Source: Rhizobacter sp.
GTDB taxonomy: Bacteria > Pseudomonadota > Gammaproteobacteria > Burkholderiales > Burkholderiaceae_C
DNA: 5,039 nt
Direction: 5' to 3'
Assembly: GCA_025360945.1 (NCBI GenBank)
Contig: JANYBE010000516.1
Span: 1-5,039, forward strand
A program made the position numbers and the translations under genes. The notes under the pieces are model-generated. The model ran no database searches and was not told the origin of the DNA. It worked only from the letters and a program-made list of their open reading frames with translations. Position 1 is the first letter of the stretch; the number at the start of each line of letters is the position of its first letter. This document shows positions 1-4,697 of the stretch, piece by piece.

Positions 1-137
1 CCATTGACCTCGCGCTCGAAAATATGCACTTATTTCATGTAGCAGTGGCGGCGCATCAAGAATAACGCAAAACCTTCAATCCAAGTGAATCTGGGCTGTC
101 TCCGGCCCAGAAATACATGAAACTTGCGAAGGTCCCG
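1..137. other. AT-richer intergenic stretch left of the unknown gene
   Basis: This stretch is visibly less GC-rich than the rest of the window and encodes no recognisable protein. On the minus strand, reading leftward from the stop of the 138-890 gene, it holds a terminator-like hairpin (91-110). Next is a nine-codon ORF, MRRHCYMK plus stop, at 56-30. Finally an ATG at 4-2 lies just after a GAGG sequence and could start a gene that continues beyond the left edge. Only the hairpin and the tiny ORF are seen directly. A gene at the edge is inference, because only one base after its ATG is visible. Confidence 0.5.
91..110 (-). terminator. Weak terminator-like hairpin downstream of the unknown gene
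   Basis: CTGGGC at 91-96 pairs perfectly with GCCCAG at 105-110 across an 8-nt loop, and T97/G104 could add a wobble pair. It begins 28 nt beyond the stop codon of the minus-strand gene at 138-890, the usual place for a transcription terminator. Read on the minus strand, the bases after the stem are ATTCACTTGG, so the U-tract is poor. Termination strength is therefore uncertain. Confidence 0.4.
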
Positions 138-890
138 CTAGCTGCGCTTGGGCCAGCCCAACAGCTCGAGCCAGCCGGCGGACTTGCGCTCGCGCGCGGC
201 CGGGTGGGCGCGGGTCGCGAGGAGCGCCGAGTTCAGGTACAGGCCGTTGAGCAGCCGGCTCGCGCGCTCGATGCTCATGCCCGGCCACTCGCTGATCGCA
301 CGCAGCGAGACGGTCTCGCGGCGCAGTCGGTCGGCGGCAGAGCGTATCGCCCCACCCAGCGCCAGACCGTCTTCGGCCGGGCTGCGGATCGCGCGGTAAG
401 CCACCGTGCCGGCGATCTCGGTCAGCACCGCCACTCGCGGCCCCTCGATCGCCAGCGACCACAGCAGTGGCCCGAGCGGCCGGTAGTGCTCGACCTCTGC
501 GACGCGTTCGTGCATCCAGTGTCCCGGTGGGCGCACACCGGGCGGCTCGACACGCAGCAGCTTCAGCCGCGACAACACGCTGGCACCCGCATTCGCGAGG
601 CCGCGCGGCGAGTGGTAAAGCATCTGCCCCGGAAACAGCGTGACCGGCCAGACCTTGGCGTCGATCTCGAAACACAGCAACGCCGGCTCGTGGTTGCGCA
701 TGCAGGCCGCAGCCACTTCCAGCACGTCACCGCGGTTGCCATTGATGTCCAGCCGGCGCAGATCGGCCAGCAGCGTCGTGGGCAGCACGGTGGGCGCGTC
801 GAGGCTGGAGAACGCGCTGCTGAGGGCCTGTGCCCGTACACGCTCGAACTCGCTGATGCGCCAAAGATCGGAAGAAGGGGAATCCGCCAT
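138..890 (-). CDS. Conserved-looking hypothetical protein, 250 aa, divergent from proA
   Basis: I do not recognise this protein. It is 250 residues long and soluble in appearance, with no signal peptide or membrane segment. Residues 35-60 (LPTTLLADLRRLDINGNRGD region) lead into a central hydrophobic stretch around 65-95 that includes CFEIDAKVWPVTLFPGQ. The C-terminal third (about 183-230) looks helical and could form a winged-helix-like fold: LRAISEWPGMS, then RASRLLNGLYLNSALLATR and HPAAR. The ATG at 890 is chosen because the N-terminus from MADSPSSDLW looks natural. The frame stays open up to 1022, but that extension would run into proA and reads as low-complexity shadow sequence. No good Shine-Dalgarno sequence precedes the ATG (bases TCATCTCCCC). 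It is transcribed divergently from proA across 96 bp and is followed by a terminator-like hairpin. A DNA-binding or regulatory role is only a guess from the C-terminus. Confidence 0.8.
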   Translation of the reverse strand: MADSPSSDLWRISEFERVRAQALSSAFSSLDAPTVLPTTLLADLRRLDINGNRGDVLEVAAACMRNHEPALLCFEIDAKVWPVTLFPGQMLYHSPRGLANAGASVLSRLKLLRVEPPGVRPPGHWMHERVAEVEHYRPLGPLLWSLAIEGPRVAVLTEIAGTVAYRAIRSPAEDGLALGGAIRSAADRLRRETVSLRAISEWPGMSIERASRLLNGLYLNSALLATRAHPAARERKSAGWLELLGWPKRS

Positions 891-972
891 GGGGAGATGA
901 TTGCCTGTGGCCCGCAGGCGGTGTTCGCGAATGTAACTGCAACACCCCGCAAGCCGGTCCATGCACACAGTT

Positions 973-981
973 TGCGACAAT
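973..981 (+). promoter_or_regulatory. Candidate extended -10 promoter element of proA
   Basis: TGC at 973-975 is followed directly by GACAAT at 976-981, giving an extended -10 (TGn plus a hexamer matching TATAAT at 4 of 6 positions). No convincing -35 lies 16-18 bp upstream, which fits an extended -10 promoter. The proA ATG starts only 5 nt after the hexamer, so transcription should begin at or next to the ATG. No Shine-Dalgarno sequence lies between them. This is inference from motif spacing. Confidence 0.45.
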
Positions 982-986
982 CGGCC

Positions 987-2267
987 ATGACTTCGACCGA
1001 TCTGCAAGCCGTGATCGCCCACATGGGCGCGGCCGCCCGTGCCGCGGCGTCGCAGATGGCCGCCGCACCGACCGCCGCGAAGAACGCGGCGCTACTGGCG
1101 CTGGCTCGCCGGCTGCGCGAGGCGACCGACGCGCTGCGCGACGCGAACGCGCTGGACACCGACGCCGCGCTGAAAGCCGGTCTGGCCGCGCCGCTGGTGG
1201 ATCGGCTGCGCCTCACCGACAAGATCATCGAGACCGTCGCCCAGGGCTGCGAGCAGATCGCCGCGATGCCCGATCCCGTCGGCGAGATCGTCAACCTGCG
1301 CATCCGCCCGAGCGGCATCCGCGTCGGCCAGATGCGGGTGCCGCTGGGCGTGTTCGGCATGATCTACGAGAGCCGGCCGAACGTGACGATCGAGGCCGCC
1401 TCTCTGGCGATCAAGAGCGGCAATGCAGCCATCCTGCGCGGCGGCTCGGAGGCGATCCATTCCAACCTCGCACTGTGGGAGCTGGTGCAGGCCGCGCTCG
1501 TCGAGGCCGGCCTGCCACCTGACGCGGTGCAGCTCGTGCAAACGACCGACCGCGCCGCCGTGGGCTACCTGATCGCCTCGCCCGAGGCGGTAGACGTGAT
1601 CATCCCGCGCGGCGGCAAGGGCTTGATCGAGCGCATCAGCCGCGACGCCAAGGTGCCGGTGATCAAGCACCTCGACGGCAACTGCCATGTCTATGTCGAC
1701 GCGAGCGCCGAGCTCGAACTTGCCGTGCGCGTGACCGACAACGCGAAGACGCAGAAATACAGCCCTTGCAATGCGGCTGAGTCGCTGCTGGTGCATCGGG
1801 CGATCGCGCCCGCGTTCCTGCCGAAGATCGGCGCGCTGTTCGCGGCCAAGGGGGTCGAGATGCGCGGCGATGCGGCCGCGCTCGTGATGCTGCAGGCACT
1901 GCCGTCGGCGAAGCTCGCGCCCGCCACTGAGCAGGACTGGGCCGAGGAATACTTGGCCCCGATCATCAGCATCAGAATCGTCGATGGGCTCGACGCCGCG
2001 GTCGCGCACATCAACCGCTACGGCTCACACCACACCGATGCGATCCTGACCGAGACGCACTCGAACGCGATGCGCTTTCTGCGCGAGGTCGATTCGGCCA
2101 GCGTGATGGTGAACGCGTCGACGCGCTTCGCCGATGGCTACGAGTACGGGCTGGGCGCCGAGATCGGCATCAGCACCGACAAGTTCCATGCGCGCGGGCC
2201 GGTCGGCATCGAAGGGCTCACGTCGATGAAGTGGGTGGTCATGGGGCACGGCGAAATCCGCGCATGA
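987..2267 (+). CDS. proA: Glutamate-5-semialdehyde dehydrogenase (gamma-glutamyl phosphate reductase)
   Basis: ProA catalyses the second step of proline biosynthesis in the cytoplasm: NADPH-dependent reduction of gamma-glutamyl phosphate, made by ProB, to glutamate-5-semialdehyde. The 426-residue length is normal for the family. Visible hallmarks are GVFGMIYESRPNVT (121-134), KSGNAAILRGGSEA (143-156), DVIIPRGGKGLIERI (203-217), IKHLDGNCHVYVD (226-238), the catalytic cysteine Cys261 in KYSPCNAAESLLVH, GSHHTDAI (346-353), and the conserved tail VNASTRFADGYEYGLG / AEIGISTDKFHARGP (375-405). The frame is open far upstream (to 117), but that part is antisense to another gene. The ATG at 987 gives the expected N-terminus. 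No proB is in the window. The stop overlaps the queC start (ATGA), so proA and queC are probably co-transcribed. Identification is secure. Confidence 0.98.
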   Translation: MTSTDLQAVIAHMGAAARAAASQMAAAPTAAKNAALLALARRLREATDALRDANALDTDAALKAGLAAPLVDRLRLTDKIIETVAQGCEQIAAMPDPVGEIVNLRIRPSGIRVGQMRVPLGVFGMIYESRPNVTIEAASLAIKSGNAAILRGGSEAIHSNLALWELVQAALVEAGLPPDAVQLVQTTDRAAVGYLIASPEAVDVIIPRGGKGLIERISRDAKVPVIKHLDGNCHVYVDASAELELAVRVTDNAKTQKYSPCNAAESLLVHRAIAPAFLPKIGALFAAKGVEMRGDAAALVMLQALPSAKLAPATEQDWAEEYLAPIISIRIVDGLDAAVAHINRYGSHHTDAILTETHSNAMRFLREVDSASVMVNASTRFADGYEYGLGAEIGISTDKFHARGPVGIEGLTSMKWVVMGHGEIRA

Positions 2268-2968
2268 CCATCGACCCGCGCCGTGCGCTGGTGCTGTTCT
2301 CGGGGGGGCAGGACTCGACCGCCTGCCTCGCCTGGGCGCTGACACACTTCGCGCATGTCGAGACGATCGGCTTCGACTACGGCCAGCGCCACCTCGTCGA
2401 GCTCGAATGCCGGCTGCATGTGCGCTCGGCGCTGCATGCGCGCTTCCCGCACTGGGCCGAACGCCTCGGCGACGACCACCTGCTCGACCTCGCGCTGCTC
2501 GGCCAGATCTCCGACACCGCTCTGACCGATGTGCGCGCGATCGAGATGAACGCGCAAGGACTGCCCAACACCTTCGTGCCGGGACGCAACCTGCTGTTCT
2601 TCACCTTCGCCGCCGCAGTCGCCTACCGGCGAGGTCTGAAGGTGTTGGTGGGCGGCATGTGCGAGACCGATTTCTCGGGCTACCCGGATTGCCGCGACAA
2701 CACGCTCAAGGCGCTGCAAGTCGCGCTGAGCCTAGGCATGGACGCGCCGATGGCGATAGAGACCCCGCTGATGTGGATGGACAAGGCGCAGACCTGGGCC
2801 CTCACCGACCAGCTCGGCGGCAAGGCACTGACCGAGCTCATCGTCGAACACACCCACACCTGCTACCTTGGTGAGCGCACACAGCGCCACGCCTGGGGCT
2901 TTGGCTGCGGCCTGTGCCCGGCCTGCGACTTGCGCCGCAAGGGCTATCGCAGCTGGCTGGCGAGCTGA
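2264..2968 (+). CDS. queC: 7-cyano-7-deazaguanine synthase QueC
   Basis: QueC converts 7-carboxy-7-deazaguanine to preQ0, using ATP and ammonia, on the route to the tRNA wobble base queuosine. The 234-residue protein has the PP-loop ATP-binding motif SGGQDS (13-18), FDYGQRH (37-43), PNTFVPGRN (101-109) and GMCETDFSGYPDCR (131-144). Four zinc-binding cysteines sit near the C-terminus: Cys200 in HTHTCYLG, and Cys215, Cys218 and Cys221 in FGCGLCPACDLRRKGY. The gap between the first and second cysteine is longer than in the E. coli protein. The ATG at 2264 is chosen because it yields an N-terminus leading straight into ALVLFSGGQDS; an in-frame upstream start (2231) would lie inside the proA end. 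It shares ATGA with the proA stop and lacks a clear ribosome binding site of its own, which suggests translational coupling. No queD, queE or queF is in the window. Confidence 0.97.
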   Translation: MTIDPRRALVLFSGGQDSTACLAWALTHFAHVETIGFDYGQRHLVELECRLHVRSALHARFPHWAERLGDDHLLDLALLGQISDTALTDVRAIEMNAQGLPNTFVPGRNLLFFTFAAAVAYRRGLKVLVGGMCETDFSGYPDCRDNTLKALQVALSLGMDAPMAIETPLMWMDKAQTWALTDQLGGKALTELIVEHTHTCYLGERTQRHAWGFGCGLCPACDLRRKGYRSWLAS

Positions 2969-2985
2969 GGTGGCCGCTCGTCAGC
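2956..2985. terminator. Hairpin across the queC / fdsR convergent junction
   Basis: GGCTGGCGAGC-type sequence at 2956-2965 pairs with 2976-2985. The stem has 10 consecutive pairs, one a G-U wobble at 2960/2981, around a 10-nt loop. The queC stop (2966-2968) lies in the loop and the fdsR stop (2981-2983) in the right arm. Read in the minus direction the wobble becomes an A-C mismatch. No U-tract follows on either strand, so it is not a classical intrinsic terminator. It could stall convergent RNA polymerases or protect 3' ends. The pairing is seen; the role is inferred. Confidence 0.4.
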
Positions 2986-4078
2986 GCCGGCGCTTCGCGC
3001 GTCCGCGCAGCGTCGGGAAGGTCGGCCGCAACTCGCTCACGACGCCGGTCGCCTCGTTCGCCTGGTAGCCCGGCAAGCGGTTCACCGCCGCCTTGAACTC
3101 GTCGCCCTGAATGATCGCCAGCATGTCGCGCACCGCGGGCGTGTCGAGCGAACGTTCCTCGCACAGCAGAAAGTAGCGCTCGGTCTGGATCGGAACGAAG
3201 TCCAGCTTAAAGTGGCGCGCCGGCGTCTCGACGCCGAAGCCCACGTCGGCCATGCCGCTGGCCACATACGCCGCCACCGCCGCGTGCGTGAGCTCGCACT
3301 GCTCATAGCCGTGCACGCGCGCCGGATCGACACCTTCCTTGTTCAGCAACAGATCGAGCAGAAAGCGCGTGCCCGAGCCCGACTGGCGGTTGATGAAGCG
3401 CAGCTCGGGCCGAGCCAGATCCTTGATACCGTAAACCTTCTTCGGATCGCCCTTGGCCAGCATCAGCCCGAGCCGGCGTGTCGCGATGCCGATGAGCTTT
3501 TGCGACGTGGGCGCTAGCCACTGCGCGTAGTGCGCGACCGCTTCGGCCTCGAACTCCCCGACCGGCACATGAAAGCCGGCGACCTCGCAGCCGCCCATGT
3601 GCAGCGAGGCCACCGCCTCGGTGCTGTTGCAGTAGCGCAGTTCGGTGACGATGCCGGCCCGGCCGAGCGCGTCATGCAGCGTCTCGACCGCGAAGCCGTG
3701 GCTCGCGTGGATGCGCAGCAGCGGCGGCACGCTCATCAGCACGCGGTCGATCTCGGCCTGCAGCTCCGACGCGAGCGAATCCAGCGTCGGCGACAGCCGC
3801 GCCGCGATGCGCCGGTCGGCCCAGACCAGCTTCTCGGCCAGCGGGCTCAGCGACGAGCCCTTGCCGCGCTCCATGCGCAGCAGCGGTGCACCCAGCAATG
3901 CCTCGCCCTTGCGGATCAGCTGCCAGGCGTGGCGGTACGACACCTGCATCGCCTGGCACGCCTTCAGCAGGCTACCGTGCTCGGCCACGCTGACCAGCAG
4001 CGCGACGGTGCGCTCGGCCAGCGCCGTGCCGTCGGGGCGGGCTATCGTCCATTGGGGCTTGATGCTGACTTGATGCAC
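2981..4078 (-). CDS. fdsR: ModE-like HTH regulator with PBP-like sensor domain, probable FdsR
   Basis: This 365-residue protein begins with a ModE/LysR-type helix-turn-helix (about 20-90). Key stretch: EHGSLLKACQAMQVSYRHAW (33-52), then RGKGSSLSPLAEKLV (71-85), which matches the ModE N-terminal pattern. A periplasmic-binding-protein-like domain follows (about 120-340), with LRIHASHGFAVETL (121-134) and FINRQSGSGTRFLLDLLLN (228-246), as in the PBP-like family linked to molybdate and molybdopterin regulators. The C-terminus is a basic tail, RGRAKRRR. It has no signal peptide, so the sensor domain acts in the cytoplasm. The start is GTG at 4078; no ATG precedes the HTH and an in-frame stop lies at 4106-4108. 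It is divergent from fdsG, the position of fdsR in Cupriavidus necator, whose product controls the fds operon in response to formate. The architecture is clear; the FdsR name rests mainly on context, and the ligand cannot be read from sequence. Confidence 0.88.
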   Translation of the reverse strand: MHQVSIKPQWTIARPDGTALAERTVALLVSVAEHGSLLKACQAMQVSYRHAWQLIRKGEALLGAPLLRMERGKGSSLSPLAEKLVWADRRIAARLSPTLDSLASELQAEIDRVLMSVPPLLRIHASHGFAVETLHDALGRAGIVTELRYCNSTEAVASLHMGGCEVAGFHVPVGEFEAEAVAHYAQWLAPTSQKLIGIATRRLGLMLAKGDPKKVYGIKDLARPELRFINRQSGSGTRFLLDLLLNKEGVDPARVHGYEQCELTHAAVAAYVASGMADVGFGVETPARHFKLDFVPIQTERYFLLCEERSLDTPAVRDMLAIIQGDEFKAAVNRLPGYQANEATGVVSELRPTFPTLRGRAKRRR

Positions 4079-4099
4079 AGGGTTGTTGCTTATGCGTTC

Positions 4100-4119
4100 G
4101 GCCGCCTATTGAGTCGGCC
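4100..4119. repeat. Short inverted repeat near the fdsR start
   Basis: GGCCG at 4100-4104 is matched by CGGCC at 4115-4119 with a 10-bp spacer, putting the half-site centres about 15 bp apart. It lies 22-41 bp upstream of the fdsR GTG, where autoregulatory binding would act. Five-base GC-only arms occur often by chance in such DNA, so this is a weak operator candidate. Confidence 0.2.
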
Positions 4120-4125
4120 CCTCCG

Positions 4126-4131
4126 ATCATA
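4126..4131 (-). promoter_or_regulatory. Candidate -10 hexamer for fdsR
   Basis: On the minus strand 4131-4126 reads TATGAT, matching TATAAT at 5 of 6 positions. It lies about 48 bp upstream of the fdsR GTG, giving a leader of roughly 40 nt. No good -35 is seen 16-18 bp upstream (AGAGAG / GAGAGC), so the promoter may depend on an activator. It almost abuts the -35 of the opposing fdsG promoter, so the two would compete for polymerase. Confidence 0.35.
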
Positions 4132-4160
4132 TTGCGAGAACGCAGGCCGCTCTCTACATT
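4132..4160 (+). promoter_or_regulatory. Candidate sigma70-type promoter of the fdsGB operon
   Basis: TTGCGA at 4132-4137 (4 of 6 to TTGACA) and TACATT at 4155-4160 (4 of 6 to TATAAT) are separated by exactly 17 bp, the optimal spacing. Transcription would start near 4167, giving a leader of about 48 nt before the fdsG ATG. It is the best promoter match found in the divergent spacer. The -10 lies within an inverted repeat (4148-4180), consistent with control by the divergent regulator. Confidence 0.5.
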
Positions 4161-4180
4161 CGCGACAACCAAAGAGAGCG
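4148..4180. promoter_or_regulatory. Inverted repeat spanning the fds -10 region, candidate operator
   Basis: CGCTCTCT at 4148-4155 and AGAGAGCG at 4173-4180 form a perfect 8-bp inverted repeat with a 17-bp spacer. The half-site centres are 25 bp apart, roughly two and a half helical turns. The left arm ends on the first base of the -10 hexamer and the right arm lies just after the predicted transcription start. A dimer bound here would block polymerase. The divergent ModE-like regulator is the obvious candidate ligand, but no binding site is known to me for this protein. Confidence 0.4.
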
Positions 4181-4182
4181 CT

Positions 4183-4198
4183 TGTGCCACTCGGCACA
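4183..4198 (+). repeat. Small hairpin in the fdsG leader
   Basis: TGTGCC at 4183-4188 pairs with GGCACA at 4193-4198 around the 4-nt loop ACTC. It lies in the predicted fdsG leader, ending 5 nt before the GGAGA ribosome binding site. It does not itself cover the binding site. It could stabilise the mRNA 5' end or influence ribosome loading, or serve as a DNA palindrome for a protein. Confidence 0.3.
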
Positions 4199-4203
4199 TA
4201 TAT

Positions 4204-4208
4204 GGAGA
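4204..4208 (+). promoter_or_regulatory. Ribosome binding site of fdsG
   Basis: GGAGA at 4204-4208 stands 6 nt before the ATG at 4215. It decides the start, since the frame is also open from a TTG at 4182 that has no such site and would translate the leader hairpin. Confidence 0.75.
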
Positions 4209-4214
4209 CCGCGC

Positions 4215-4697
4215 ATGAACCCAACCCCCGCGAACGTGACGCAAGCCGTGCTGGCCCGACACGTGGATGAGCCTGGCGCGCTGCTGCCCATTCTTCACGA
4301 AGTGCAGGACGCGCTCGGCCACATCCCGCGCGAGGTGGTGCCGCAGATCGCCGATGGGCTGAACCTGTCGCGCGCCGAGGTGCACGGTGTGGTCACCTAC
4401 TACCACCACTTTCGCAGTGAAGCGTCGGGCCAGCACGTGGTGCACGTGTGCCGCGCCGAGGCCTGTCAATCGATGGGCGCCGATGCATTGATGGCGCATG
4501 CTGAGCTCCGGCTCGGCTGCGCTACGCATGGCGGCCACGGCAGCACGAGCGCGGACGGCCGCTACACGCTGAATCCGGTGTATTGCCTCGGGCTGTGCGC
4601 GTCGTCGCCGGCGATGGTCGTGAACGACAAGCTGCACGCGCGTATGACGCCGGCCAGGTTCGACAAGATCATCAACGCGCTCGGAGACGACGCATGA
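4215..4697 (+). CDS. fdsG: NAD-dependent formate dehydrogenase gamma subunit (2Fe-2S, NuoE-like)
   Basis: FdsG is the small 2Fe-2S subunit of the soluble, molybdenum-dependent, NAD+-linked formate dehydrogenase. It is homologous to NuoE of complex I and pairs with FdsB. At 160 residues it has normal length for the family. The N-terminal helical part contains PILHEVQDALGHIP (25-38), typical of NuoE-like proteins, followed by LSRAEVHGVVTYYHHF (51-66). The thioredoxin-like half carries the four cluster ligands: Cys79 and Cys84 in VCRAEACQSMGA, and Cys124 and Cys128 in PVYCLGLCASSPAM. A glycine/histidine-rich loop (HGGHGSTSADGRY, 105-117) lies between the pairs. ATG 4215 is supported by GGAGA 6 nt upstream. 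It is divergent from the ModE-like regulator and overlaps fdsB by ATGA. The CRAEACQSMGA motif and the fdsB neighbour favour FdsG over a complex I NuoE. Confidence 0.95.
   Translation: MNPTPANVTQAVLARHVDEPGALLPILHEVQDALGHIPREVVPQIADGLNLSRAEVHGVVTYYHHFRSEASGQHVVHVCRAEACQSMGADALMAHAELRLGCATHGGHGSTSADGRYTLNPVYCLGLCASSPAMVVNDKLHARMTPARFDKIINALGDDA
4683..4686 (+). promoter_or_regulatory. Ribosome binding site of fdsB inside the end of fdsG
   Basis: GGAG at 4683-4686 lies 7 nt before the fdsB ATG at 4694, within the last codons of fdsG. With the ATGA overlap it supports both re-initiation and independent loading, as expected for subunits made in equal amounts. Confidence 0.65.

Noticed and set aside
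903..919. GCCTG / CAGGC hairpin in the spacer between the unknown gene and proA
   Set aside because: A five-base GC stem with a 7-nt loop is expected by chance in this DNA, and no terminator or operator context supports it.
117..986. Open frame extending proA upstream by 290 codons
   Set aside because: It is antisense to the 138-890 gene, and its product is arginine/alanine-rich shadow sequence. ProA homology begins at the ATG at 987 and gives normal length.
891..1022. N-terminal extension of the minus-strand unknown protein to 1022
   Set aside because: It would overlap proA coding sequence and crosses the divergent spacer. The ATG at 890 gives a more natural N-terminus.
1092..2009. 305-codon minus-strand open frame inside proA
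   Set aside because: Its composition is rich in Arg, His, Asp and Gly with no domain, as expected for the complement of GC-rich coding DNA. ProA on the other strand is certain.
4182..4214. TTG start for fdsG at 4182
   Set aside because: No ribosome binding site precedes it, and the added 11 residues would come from the leader hairpin. ATG 4215 has GGAGA at ideal spacing.
3530..4270. 246-codon plus-strand open frame opposite the regulator gene
   Set aside because: Low-complexity Arg/Gln/His-rich shadow of the minus-strand regulator. It also runs through the divergent promoter region into fdsG in the wrong frame.
3972..4637. 221-codon minus-strand open frame across the fds spacer and fdsG
   Set aside because: It overlaps well-identified fdsG and the start of the regulator, and shows no protein family features.
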